Assembly: GCF_009674605.1 (NCBI RefSeq)
Contig: NZ_WKJO01000001.1
Location: 2,294,001-2,358,000 of the forward strand
Reading direction: 5' to 3'
Length of the DNA: 64,000 bases
Source: Haloferax litoreum
Lineage (GTDB): Archaea > Halobacteriota > Halobacteria > Halobacteriales > Haloferacaceae
A program made the translations under genes and the position numbers. How positions within the stretch are numbered: position 1 is the stretch's first letter; each line of letters starts with the position of its first letter. This document shows, piece after piece, positions 45,212 to 52,805 of this stretch. The notes under the pieces are model-generated. The model had not been told where the DNA came from. It was given only the letters and a program-made list of their open reading frames with translations, and ran no database searches.

Positions 45212-45676
45212 ATGTCCGCGGACCAGAGCACTGAGGGACAAGTCGAGTCGTCAGAGGAAACACACACCGAAGGAAAAGCAGACCGCGCAGTCGCAGAGTT
45301 CGACGATGGGTTAATCGACCTCTTGGCGTGGATTCTCGACACCGAGACGCGAGCGCGAATCTACGTCTTCCTTCGACAGAACTCCTATTCGACGAGCGAA
45401 GAGGTCGCAGAAGGGACGGGACTGTACCCGAGCACCGTCCGTGAGGCACTCGCGGAACTCACCGACGACGAAACCGTCGAACGGCGCAAGCGCAAGAGTT
45501 CGGGCGCGGGGAACAATCCCTACGAGTACGTCGCAATCGCACCGAGTGACCTCGTCAGACGCACCACAAGTCAGGTCCAGACCCAGTTGAACGCCGTCTT
45601 CAACCTCGACCGGCGTCTCGGAACCGACGGCACTGACGAGACGGAACCGGTTACCATCACGGTTCGCGAAGAGTAA
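45212..45676 (+). CDS. Winged-helix (TrmB/MarR-like) transcriptional regulator
   Basis: A 154-residue regulator. After an acidic, low-complexity N-terminus of about 30 residues comes a winged helix (LIDLLAWILDTETRARIYVFL, SYSTSEEVAEGTGLYPSTVREAL). The wing has RRKRKSSGAGNNPYEYVAIAPSDL. The C-terminus could be a dimerisation helix. ATG 45212 is preferred to TTG 45191. Similar proteins are widespread in haloarchaea; the target is unknown. gshA upstream is a candidate by proximity only. Confidence 0.82.
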   Translation: MSADQSTEGQVESSEETHTEGKADRAVAEFDDGLIDLLAWILDTETRARIYVFLRQNSYSTSEEVAEGTGLYPSTVREALAELTDDETVERRKRKSSGAGNNPYEYVAIAPSDLVRRTTSQVQTQLNAVFNLDRRLGTDGTDETEPVTITVREE

Positions 45677-45767
45677 CCCGTTCGTTCTGCGCTCTCTCTC
45701 CGGCAATCGACGCCCGCCGTTAGTCTAACCCGACCCGCTTAAGTCACGGGGCCACTACCGCGAGAGT

Positions 45768-46271
45768 ATGCACGTCGCGCTGGGCGGGACGTTCGACCCT
45801 GTCCACGATGGACATATCGCGTTGTTCGAGCGCGCATTCGAGTTAGGCGACGTCACGGTGGGACTCACGAGCGACGAACTCGCACCGAAGACCCGTCACG
45901 TCGACCGATACGTCCGTCCCTTCGAGCAACGGAAAGCCGACCTCGAAGCGGAGCTTCGACCGTTGGCCGCTGAGCACGACCGGGAGTTCGAGGTTCGCAA
46001 ACTCGACGAACCGACCGGCATCGCGACCGAACCGGGCTTCGACATCCTCATCGTCTCGCCCGAGACCAAGTCGGGCGGGGAACGAGTCAACCAAATCCGT
46101 GAAGACCGCGGCCTGAAACCCCTCGACATCGAAGTCGTCGAACACGTCCCTGCAGCGGATGGCGACCGCATCTCGTCGACTCGTATCGTCATGGGCGAAA
46201 TCGACCGCCACGGAAACCTCACACCGGACCGTGAGGGTCGCGGTCGGACGCCGCCCGATTCCGAGGAATAA
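45768..46271 (+). CDS. coaD: Phosphopantetheine adenylyltransferase (archaeal CoaD)
   Basis: A 167-residue nucleotidyltransferase-fold enzyme with TFDPVHDGH (HxGH-like at 13-16), the phosphopantetheine-binding VRPFEQRKADLE, and ISSTRIVMGEID (STR motif near 144). It makes dephospho-CoA from 4'-phosphopantetheine and ATP in coenzyme A synthesis. Length is right for the archaeal group. Followed by a small membrane protein 29 bases on. Confidence 0.94.
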   Translation: MHVALGGTFDPVHDGHIALFERAFELGDVTVGLTSDELAPKTRHVDRYVRPFEQRKADLEAELRPLAAEHDREFEVRKLDEPTGIATEPGFDILIVSPETKSGGERVNQIREDRGLKPLDIEVVEHVPAADGDRISSTRIVMGEIDRHGNLTPDREGRGRTPPDSEE

Positions 46272-46300
46272 TTTTCTGGGATAAGGTTGTAGTGTCGTCC

Positions 46301-46510
46301 ATGCGCCACCCGCTACTCGCCAGTTTCGCGGTTGGTATCGTCGCCGCCCTCCTCGTCGGTGTCGCAGTCACCGAATTCGCCTCGCACTGGATATTCTTCT
46401 CGCTGTTCGTCGGGATTCCAGCGGGTCTCGTCGCAGGTGTCATCGCCATCGCCGCCACCTACGCGGTACTCACGCGCCGCGGACTCACACCGTCGGACAC
46501 GAGCGACTGA
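46301..46510 (+). CDS. Small two-helix membrane protein, unknown
   Basis: A 69-residue protein with two hydrophobic helices (about 6-24 and 30-57). ATG 46301 is preferred over GTG 46292 because TATA-like ATTTTC is about 28 bases upstream. No family recognised. The stop directly abuts the stop of the convergent TFB-like gene with no gap. Confidence 0.7.
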   Translation: MRHPLLASFAVGIVAALLVGVAVTEFASHWIFFSLFVGIPAGLVAGVIAIAATYAVLTRRGLTPSDTSD

Positions 46511-46819
46511 CTACCAACTCGGTGGCCGAAACCCCGCCTCGGTGAGCAGGTCTTTCCAGCGCTGCTGGATACTGAGTCGAGAGACGTCCATCGCGTCGGC
46601 GACGGCGGATTGTGAGCGCTCTTCACCCGCGATGAGTGCGCCGGCGTAGAGACTCGCGGCGGCGACCGCCTTCTTCGAACGGTCTTCGTCGGGCAGTTGC
46701 GTGAGGAACATGTCCGAGGCGTACGACCGGGCCTCGCTGCCGAGTTCGAGACTGTCGGCCGCGGCGTCGATGCGGGCCAACCACTTCTCGTTGTCTCGTT
46801 GGTCTCGGGCGCTGTACAT
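46511..46819 (-). CDS. Single-cyclin-repeat TFB-like protein
   Basis: A 102-residue protein that looks like one TFB cyclin repeat: helices NEKWLARIDAAADSLELG, ARSYASDMFLT, the core KAVAAASLYAGALIAG as in TFB, then an HTH AVADAMDVSRLSIQQRWKDLL. There is no zinc ribbon and only one repeat where TFB has two. It could bind DNA or TBP and compete with or modulate TFB. ATG 46819 was chosen as the start of the fold; an upstream ATG at 46864 would add 15 residues. The neighbouring strand holds unrelated genes. Confidence 0.8.
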   Translation of the reverse strand: MYSARDQRDNEKWLARIDAAADSLELGSEARSYASDMFLTQLPDEDRSKKAVAAASLYAGALIAGEERSQSAVADAMDVSRLSIQQRWKDLLTEAGFRPPSW

Positions 46820-46895
46820 GGTCGGCGTTGTGGGTGGAGCGACATAACCTCCCCGGCAGGACACCTTTTTGTGTCAACTCTTCTGATTTTACCCA

Positions 46896-48140
46896 ATGGT
46901 CTCCAGACGGACGTTCCTCTCCACGCTCTCCGTGACTGTGGCGGGGTGTACGAGTACCTCGTCACCCGACCCGGTGGCTGAAACGTCGCGGACGACGGTC
47001 ACACAGACGACCACCTCCCCGCCGACCACGACTGAATCAGCAACCAAAACGACGGAGACGACTCGTGAACCGGCGTGCGACGGTCGCTGGTCCCCGACAG
47101 TCCAGTGGTCGCTGGAAACCGAGGTTCGAGCGTTTCAACCAACGGTGGCGGACGGCGTCGTCTACGCAGGGAGTCAGGACGGGACCCTCTACGCCGTCGC
47201 GGCGGGCACTGGCCGCCTTCGCTGGCGCGTCCCTTCAGACCCCGGGTTCGGGACCGTCCCCGTCGTCTCGGGGCAGACGGTCACACTCGCAGGCTACGAC
47301 GAGGTAGCGGCCTACGACGTCGCAACCGGTGACGAACGCTGGTCGTTCACCCCGCCGGGAGAGTACGCGTCGCTCACCGATTCGCACGGAGACGACGGGG
47401 ACACCGTGTTCGTCGGCGCGTCACAACGACCGACGCCGGAAACGGACCCCGACAACGTCTACGACCGTGTGTACGCCCTCGACCGGGTCTCAGGTAACCG
47501 GCGGTGGCAGGTTTCGATTGCCAAGAGTGACGACCCCGACGCGTGGGCAGTGCCCGACGCCGTCGTCGTCGATTCGGGTCGCGTATTCGTCAGCACCGAA
47601 CAGAGCGAACTGGTGGTCCTCGACGCTTCGGACGGGTCGGTCCGCTGGCGGCGACGATTCGGAGACAGCAATCACCGCCTCGCGTTGCCCGTCGTCGCCG
47701 GCGACAGCGTCTACCAGCAGGCCTCTCGCACAGGGTACGTCCTCGACGTCGAAACCGGTACAGAACGGTGGCGTGCACCCGCCGAACGCAGGCCAGCAGT
47801 CGCCGGGGACGCGTCCTACTGGATAGACGGGCTGACACTCGTCGCGCGTGCCACCTCGGATGGGTCGGTTCGCTGGAAGCGTGCGATTCCGACCGAAGGC
47901 TGTCCACGAACACCGAGGGTGGGTGACGGCGTACTCTACGTTCCGGTCGGATGCACCGACTCGAACGCAAGTATCCACGCGTTGGACCTCTCGAACCTGT
48001 GTTGGGTGGGGTCGTTCGAACTCGACTCCCGAAACGCGACGACGCCCGTCGTGTCCGATGGGTCGGTGTACGTCGGTGGGCTCAACGGGGCCGGAAACCT
48101 GTGGTCGCTCTCGGCAGTCGGCACAGACGACTCCTCGTGA
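46896..48140 (+). CDS. PQQ-binding-like beta-propeller lipoprotein
   Basis: A 414-residue exported protein. The twin-arginine motif SRRTFL (3-8) and lipobox VAGC (Cys18) indicate a Tat lipoprotein. A Thr-rich tether (about 19-58) precedes seven or so PQQ-like blades with repeats of the type DGVVYAGSQDGTLYAVAAGTGRLRW. The calcium/PQQ active-site residues of true quinoprotein dehydrogenases are not evident, so it may be structural or a binding protein like BamB. Function unknown. Confidence 0.9.
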   Translation: MVSRRTFLSTLSVTVAGCTSTSSPDPVAETSRTTVTQTTTSPPTTTESATKTTETTREPACDGRWSPTVQWSLETEVRAFQPTVADGVVYAGSQDGTLYAVAAGTGRLRWRVPSDPGFGTVPVVSGQTVTLAGYDEVAAYDVATGDERWSFTPPGEYASLTDSHGDDGDTVFVGASQRPTPETDPDNVYDRVYALDRVSGNRRWQVSIAKSDDPDAWAVPDAVVVDSGRVFVSTEQSELVVLDASDGSVRWRRRFGDSNHRLALPVVAGDSVYQQASRTGYVLDVETGTERWRAPAERRPAVAGDASYWIDGLTLVARATSDGSVRWKRAIPTEGCPRTPRVGDGVLYVPVGCTDSNASIHALDLSNLCWVGSFELDSRNATTPVVSDGSVYVGGLNGAGNLWSLSAVGTDDSS

Positions 48141-48194
48141 CGTTTATATGTTGGTGCGGAAAATGTGCGGTCGAAGGGCGTTAGTGCCCGACAT

Positions 48195-48277
48195 GCGCGG
48201 GTAGCCAAGTGGCCAAAGGCGCAGCGCTTAGGACGCTGTGGTGTAGACCTTCGCAGGTTCGAACCCTGTCCCGCGCA
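48195..48277 (+). tRNA. tRNA-Leu (anticodon TAG)
   Basis: Class II tRNA: acceptor arms GCGCGGG (48195-48201) and CCCGCGC (48270-48276), discriminator A, D-arm TAGCCAAGTGGCCAAAGGC, anticodon stem CAGCG/CGCTG with loop CTTAGGA, so anticodon TAG for CUA codons, an extended variable arm, and T-arm with TTCGAAC. CCA not encoded; no intron. Its 3' end is repeated twice downstream. Confidence 0.97.
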
Positions 48278-48356
48278 TTTTCTGTCCGAACGGTAGTGAG
48301 GACGAAAATCGTAGCAAGAGTTCGAATCAGGGAGCAACGCGGAGCGTTGCGACCGT

Positions 48357-48378
48357 GGTTCGAACCCTGTCCCGCGCA
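48357..48378 (+). repeat. Second copy of the tRNA-Leu 3' end (att-like)
   Basis: An exact copy of tRNA bases 48256-48277 (T-arm 3' half, acceptor 3' strand and discriminator). No tRNA 5' part precedes it. It is preceded by GTTCGAATCAGGGAGC, a variant of which also precedes the third copy. Confidence 0.75.
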
Positions 48379-48443
48379 TACTATCTCGAAAACCGTGAGA
48401 GACGTGTCTGCGCACAATTGGATTCGAATCAGTGAGCGACCGC

Positions 48444-48465
48444 GGTTCGAACCCTGTCCCGCACA
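48444..48465 (+). repeat. Third copy of the tRNA-Leu 3' end (att-like)
   Basis: Matches tRNA bases 48256-48277 with one change (G to A, three from the end). The next 14 bases agree with those after the intact tRNA, extending the duplicate beyond the gene. Confidence 0.75.
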
Positions 48466-48644
48466 TTTTCTGTCCGAGCGGCTGCGAGGACGATTAATTC
48501 GGCCCTTCTTTGACCCGTCTACGTTTTCACAATCGAAACCGTCCCCGACCCAGCACAGAAAAATCCGAAATCACCCCCGAGAATCGCACGCCACACGTCA
48601 GACACGACACAACCCTTTTTCTCACCCGGTGTGTGTCTCCACCA

Positions 48645-49454
48645 ATGGCGGCGTTATCCGAATTATTAGGCGACATCGTGACCGATGTCGATGGGCTCTT
48701 CCTCTTCACGCCGAGTCACTCGCACTACGAACGGTTCGAGGAGGCAGAGGTCCCGACTGTCGTCATCGCACCCGAGAACACTGTCGACGCGGAGACGTTC
48801 GTCGAACTGCCGTTGCAGTTCCAGAACGTCAAAGACCGCATTCGATTCGGTGTCGAGGGTGCGATGGAACAGAGTATCGTCGAAGCGGGCGACACGATTG
48901 CGTGCAACGTCGGCATCTTCGGTGGCGACCCGGACTCGGTCGTTCGGGTTCGCGTCGAGGAGAACATGCGCTCGGGCATCTACGACCTCTTCGCGAACTC
49001 CCGTGCCGACCCCGGCGTCATCCGCGACGTGTTCGGGGTCGCAATCGAACTCGGGAAGAAGGGACAGAAGGGTGAACCAGTCGGCGCACTGTTCATCGTC
49101 GGCGACGCGGGCAAAGTGATGAACAAGTCCCGGCCACTGTCGTACAACCCCTTCGAGAAGTCGCACGTCTACGTCGGCGACCCCATCGTGAACGTGATGC
49201 TCAAGGAGTTCTCGCGTCTCGACGGGGCGTTCGTCATCTCCGACTCGGGAAAAATCGTCTCGGCGTATCGGTACCTCGAACCCTCCGCCGAGGGTGTGGA
49301 CATCCCGAAGGGCCTCGGCGCACGGCACATGGCCGGCGGCGCGATTACCCGCGACACCAACGCGACTGCAATCGTCCTCTCGGAGTCCGACGGCCTCGTT
49401 CGGGCGTTCAAGGGCGGGAAGATGATACTCGAAATCGACCCGGAGGACTACTGA
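48645..49454 (+). CDS. dacZ: Diadenylate cyclase DacZ
   Basis: A 269-residue protein of the archaeal DacZ group. The C-terminal DAC domain has the catalytic DGA (193-195, in RLDGAFVISDSGKIV) and RHMAG (227-231, in ARHMAGGAITRDTNA), a variant of the RHR motif. It joins two ATP to c-di-AMP. The N-terminal half is the archaeal-specific domain. The H. volcanii homologue is HVO_1660, essential and linked to osmotic balance. ATG 48645 follows a pyrimidine-rich TATA-like site by about 28 bases. The channel gene starts 2 bases after its stop. Confidence 0.94.
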   Translation: MAALSELLGDIVTDVDGLFLFTPSHSHYERFEEAEVPTVVIAPENTVDAETFVELPLQFQNVKDRIRFGVEGAMEQSIVEAGDTIACNVGIFGGDPDSVVRVRVEENMRSGIYDLFANSRADPGVIRDVFGVAIELGKKGQKGEPVGALFIVGDAGKVMNKSRPLSYNPFEKSHVYVGDPIVNVMLKEFSRLDGAFVISDSGKIVSAYRYLEPSAEGVDIPKGLGARHMAGGAITRDTNATAIVLSESDGLVRAFKGGKMILEIDPEDY

Positions 49455-49455
49455 G

Positions 49456-50268
49456 ATGATGGGGTTCGTCTCGCCCCTTCCTCTCCAATCAATCGGAAGC
49501 CTCGTCGAGCGCATCGTCCAGACCGCCGGACTCCGGTTTCTGGGTGTCCTCGCCATCCTCGCGTTGGGGTTGGTCCTCGCGTACACTGCCGGGTCGCTCG
49601 TTCAACGACTACTGGTCGGTTTCGGCGTCCCCGACTCCATCGAAGGAACCGCGTTCGAGCGGACCGCGCGCGACTTCGACACGTCGACAGTGGAGATTCT
49701 GTCGTGGTTGACGCGATACTTCGTTCTGGGTCTCGCCGTCTTCGCCGCACTCTCGTTCGTCGGCATCGACTACGTCGACCGGTTCTGGAGTGTCGTCATC
49801 GCTATCCTCCCGCAACTGTTCATCGCCATCTTGGTCCTCATCGTCGGCATCGTCGTCGGCGACAAAGTCGAACTCCTCGTCGCCGAACGGTTCCGTGGTG
49901 TGAAACTCCCGCAAGTGAGCATTCTGCCATCACTCGCCAAGTACACCGTCTTCTTCCTCGCGTCGCTCATCGCCCTCTCACAGGTTGGTGTGGCAATTGT
50001 GGCGCTCATCGTCCTCCTCGGGGCGTATCTGTTCGGCCTCATCGTCCTCAGCGCCGTCGCGTTCCACGACTTGCTCAAGTCGGGTGCGGCGGGAACGTAC
50101 CTCCTGTTCATCCAGCCGTACAGTATCGGCGACGAGATTGTCGTCGGTGACGTACAGGGTGTCGTCCAAGAGTTCGACATGTTCGTCACCTACGTCGAGG
50201 CGGAAGACAGAGAGTACATTCTGCCGAACGCCCGCGTCTTCGACGAAGGCATCGGGCGAATCCGCTGA
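49456..50268 (+). CDS. Short MscS-like channel, operon with dacZ
   Basis: A 270-residue membrane protein with about five hydrophobic helices, the last holding the MscS-like pore segment, then the beta domain YSIGDEIVVGDVQGVVQEFDMFVTYVEAEDREYILPNARVFDEG. The protein stops there, without the large C-terminal alpha/beta vestibule. The start lies directly after the dacZ stop (TGAGATG), so cotranscription and coupling are very likely. As c-di-AMP controls ion and water balance elsewhere, a joint osmotic role is plausible. Confidence 0.88.
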   Translation: MMGFVSPLPLQSIGSLVERIVQTAGLRFLGVLAILALGLVLAYTAGSLVQRLLVGFGVPDSIEGTAFERTARDFDTSTVEILSWLTRYFVLGLAVFAALSFVGIDYVDRFWSVVIAILPQLFIAILVLIVGIVVGDKVELLVAERFRGVKLPQVSILPSLAKYTVFFLASLIALSQVGVAIVALIVLLGAYLFGLIVLSAVAFHDLLKSGAAGTYLLFIQPYSIGDEIVVGDVQGVVQEFDMFVTYVEAEDREYILPNARVFDEGIGRIR

Positions 50269-50366
50269 ACCCTGTTCACCCGTCTCGGCGGTTCTTCTCT
50301 CAGCAATCCGCCATAACAGTTTAGAAGTGGACCGGATATTGTCTCATATCGGATTCCCTGAATGCG

Positions 50367-51074
50367 ATGACGAGAAACCTCCCCGCGCTCGACGTTTCTG
50401 CCCCTTCTCCTCGCGCTATCGAGGCGGCTGAGACCCTTCTCAGGGGGTTTCACTACCAGGACATGCGGGAGGCGTATCTCACCGACTGTGACTTCGGTGC
50501 CGCCCGGACCGCGGCGACGAACGCGACTGCGTACATGTCGGAGGCGTTCGAAATAGACTTCCCGAATCTGGCCGCAACCCGGGCCCACCGCGCCGGGGAA
50601 CTGTTCATGCGCGCGTTGTTTCTCCAGGACGAAATCGAAAACAGGGCGTCGTTCTACGACTGCCTTGAACACCAAGTCCCGGACGGAACCTTCGTCGACG
50701 TTGCCCAGACCGTCCCCGAGATGTCTATCAACGATGACCCTCGGTGGCGGGACGTTCGGGCACTCCTCGAAGCGGTGTGTGACGAAGTCGACGTGAGTAG
50801 AGAGTACGCCGTCCTCCACGCTCGATTCTGGCGACTGCACGGCCAACGCCGCGATGGATGGCGCGGTATCGCACGACGGGCACACCGCATCAAACTCGCT
50901 CGCATGGTGCCGTCGGCGTCGGCGACAGATATCGACAAACTCGCCGAGTATTTCGTCGCCGGGGTGGACGACCACGACGACTGGCGGCGGGAGAGTCTAG
51001 AGCGTGACATCTCGTCCACCGTCGACGTCGTCGCACGGTACTATCAACGGGTGTTCGACTTGAGAACAGGTTGA
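50367..51074 (+). CDS. Unrecognised helical protein
   Basis: A 235-residue soluble, helix-rich protein (IEAAETLLRGFHYQDM, TNATAYMSEAFEIDFPN, RAHRAGELFMRALFLQDEI, WRLHGQRRDGWRGIARR). No membrane segments and no known motif seen. Codon use is normal for the window. It stands between the dacZ-mscS pair and a histidine kinase, 66 bases before the latter, in the same orientation, so it might serve either. Function unknown. Confidence 0.68.
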   Translation: MTRNLPALDVSAPSPRAIEAAETLLRGFHYQDMREAYLTDCDFGAARTAATNATAYMSEAFEIDFPNLAATRAHRAGELFMRALFLQDEIENRASFYDCLEHQVPDGTFVDVAQTVPEMSINDDPRWRDVRALLEAVCDEVDVSREYAVLHARFWRLHGQRRDGWRGIARRAHRIKLARMVPSASATDIDKLAEYFVAGVDDHDDWRRESLERDISSTVDVVARYYQRVFDLRTG

Positions 51075-51140
51075 CATTTATACGGCCGAACGACCGCGGA
51101 TAATAAGTATTCGTGGTGTAATTCTACCGCAAGAATCAGG

Positions 51141-52166
51141 ATGGAGGATACCGACCCGGAACTCTACCGTGAAGCCTTCAGAAGTACGGATATCCCCATG
51201 CTGATTGCCGATACGAATTTCGCTTTTCGGGATATCAACGACGCTGGCCTCGACTTTCTCGGCTACGACTACGACGAGATAATCGGTGAGTCAGTCGGAC
51301 TCATCGCGGGCGACGAAGAGGTCTACTACGAAATCATCGAGCACATGCTCGCCGGGGAATCGTGGTCTGGTGAGTTCGTCGTACGCCGGACAGACGACCG
51401 AGTCGTCTACGGTCACGGCTTCGCGACACCCATCGTCGTCGAGGGCGAGGTTCAGGGATTTCTCGCGTTCTTTCTGGACACCACGAAACAACAGCAGTAC
51501 GAGAACGTCTCGGAAGTTCTCAGCCGACTCCTTCGCCACGACTTGCGTAACGAGTTGAACGTCATCTACGGCTATACGCAGCAAGTCGCGAGCAGAATCG
51601 ACGACGAAGAGGCACTCGCCGAACTCCAATTGGTTCAGGACAAGGTCCTCGACATCGTCCACAAATCCGAACGGGCGCGTGACCTCCGCGACTTGCTCGA
51701 ACGGTCGCACGACCGGTCGAACCGACCCGTTCGACTCGACACAGTCTTGCAAAAGCGGACCGTCGATGCGACGATAGACTATCCCGATGCCGAGTTCACC
51801 TTCGAGAACTTCCCTGAGGTGGAAGTCGTCGCAGACGACTTGCTCGGAGAGGCCATCGAGTGTCTCCTCGAAAACGCGGTCACCCACAACGACAAGGAGA
51901 CGCCAGTGGTCGACATCTCCGTCGAGCGAGCAAACGGGAGTGTCTACATTCGCGTCGCAGACAACGGGCCCGGAGTTCCCGAAGCACAACGGGACCTCAT
52001 CTTCGGCCGCGAAGAGTACGACCAACTCCACCACGGGACGGGCATCAGTCTCTTCTTCGCCGACAACGTCATTTCGTCGTACGACGGTGACCTCTGGGTC
52101 GAAGACGACGACGACGAGGGTGCGGTCTTCTGTATCCGTCTCGAGGAACAGGCCACAGACGAGTGA
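51141..52166 (+). CDS. PAS-domain sensor histidine kinase
   Basis: A 341-residue soluble kinase. A PAS domain covers about residues 8-115 (IPMLIADTNFAFRDINDAGLDFLGYDYDE, FLDTTKQQQ). The H-box LRHDLRNELNVIYGY gives phospho-acceptor His133. The ATPase part has N-box LENAVTHN, DNGPGVP and HGTGISLFF. No membrane segment, so it senses a cytoplasmic cue, for instance redox or a small ligand. No response regulator adjacent, usual in haloarchaea. Confidence 0.9.
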   Translation: MEDTDPELYREAFRSTDIPMLIADTNFAFRDINDAGLDFLGYDYDEIIGESVGLIAGDEEVYYEIIEHMLAGESWSGEFVVRRTDDRVVYGHGFATPIVVEGEVQGFLAFFLDTTKQQQYENVSEVLSRLLRHDLRNELNVIYGYTQQVASRIDDEEALAELQLVQDKVLDIVHKSERARDLRDLLERSHDRSNRPVRLDTVLQKRTVDATIDYPDAEFTFENFPEVEVVADDLLGEAIECLLENAVTHNDKETPVVDISVERANGSVYIRVADNGPGVPEAQRDLIFGREEYDQLHHGTGISLFFADNVISSYDGDLWVEDDDDEGAVFCIRLEEQATDE

Positions 52167-52202
52167 CGTCTGTCGACGGCCGTTCGTCTCACCTCGCGTC
52201 TG

Positions 52203-52712
52203 TCACTCGGTGTCCGACATCGGTCGGGCCGGGACGCCGGCGACTGTCGTCCCCGGTGGCACGTCGCGGGTGACGAGCGAATTCGCCGCCACCTGTGCGC
52301 CTGCGCCGATTCGAACACCCGGCAGGATGGTCGCCTTCGCGCCAATCATCGCCCGTTCACCGACGACGACTTCACCAGTTCGGTACTCGTCTTGCAGGAA
52401 CTCGTGACAGAGGATGACCGAGTCGTACCCGATTATCGCGTGGTCCTCGATAGTCACGAGTTCCGGCCAGAACACGTCCGGCGTCGCCTCCAACCCCCAC
52501 GAGACGCCCGTTCCGACGGTCACTCCGATTCGTCGGAGCGCCCAGTTTCGAATTTGCAGCGACGGCGCGATGCGGGCGACGAGGACGAACAGGTAGTTGA
52601 GCATGACGCGCCAGACTGGTTTGGCGTCGGTCCAGTACTGAAGCGAGTTCAACGGCCCGGGCGTCGGGTGGTGTTCGATTCGCTCGTGTCGCGGGGTGGA
52701 GTCGTCGGTCAC
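52203..52712 (-). CDS. Hexapeptide-repeat (LbH) acyltransferase
   Basis: A 169-residue protein with left-handed beta-helix hexapeptide repeats (VTIEDHAIIGYDSVILCHEF, VVVGERAMIGAKATILPGVRIGAGAQVAANSLVTRDVPPGTTVAGVPARP). The end VAGVPARP is typical of acetyltransferases of the maltose/galactoside/serine family. The N-terminal 60 residues are helical with a hydrophobic patch (LNYLFVLVARIAP) that could touch the membrane. Substrate unknown; a surface glycan or serine is possible. Confidence 0.85.
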   Translation of the reverse strand: MTDDSTPRHERIEHHPTPGPLNSLQYWTDAKPVWRVMLNYLFVLVARIAPSLQIRNWALRRIGVTVGTGVSWGLEATPDVFWPELVTIEDHAIIGYDSVILCHEFLQDEYRTGEVVVGERAMIGAKATILPGVRIGAGAQVAANSLVTRDVPPGTTVAGVPARPMSDTE

Positions 52713-52805
52713 GGCAGTCGATTAGACGGCAGGGGTAAAAGCGCCCACGCCGTGTCGGCGCGAATTCGAGAAAATCGGTGTCCGGGGTCGTCGGTGCCCG
52801 TTCGG

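Larger units (their letters stand above)
48278..48644. other. Intergenic region with tRNA-Leu 3'-end duplications
   Basis: No gene seen. It holds two further copies of the last 22 bases of tRNA-Leu, a copy of the flanking sequence after the tRNA (TTTTCTGTCCGA), a perfect 7-base hairpin (48334-48350) and the dacZ promoter with its T-rich TATA-like site near 48615. Confidence 0.75.

Noticed and set aside
48278-48480. Further complete tRNA genes or a CRISPR array in the repeat region after tRNA-Leu
   Set aside because: Only the 3' ends of the tRNA are repeated, without 5' halves or anticodon arms, and the spacing and copy number do not fit a CRISPR array.
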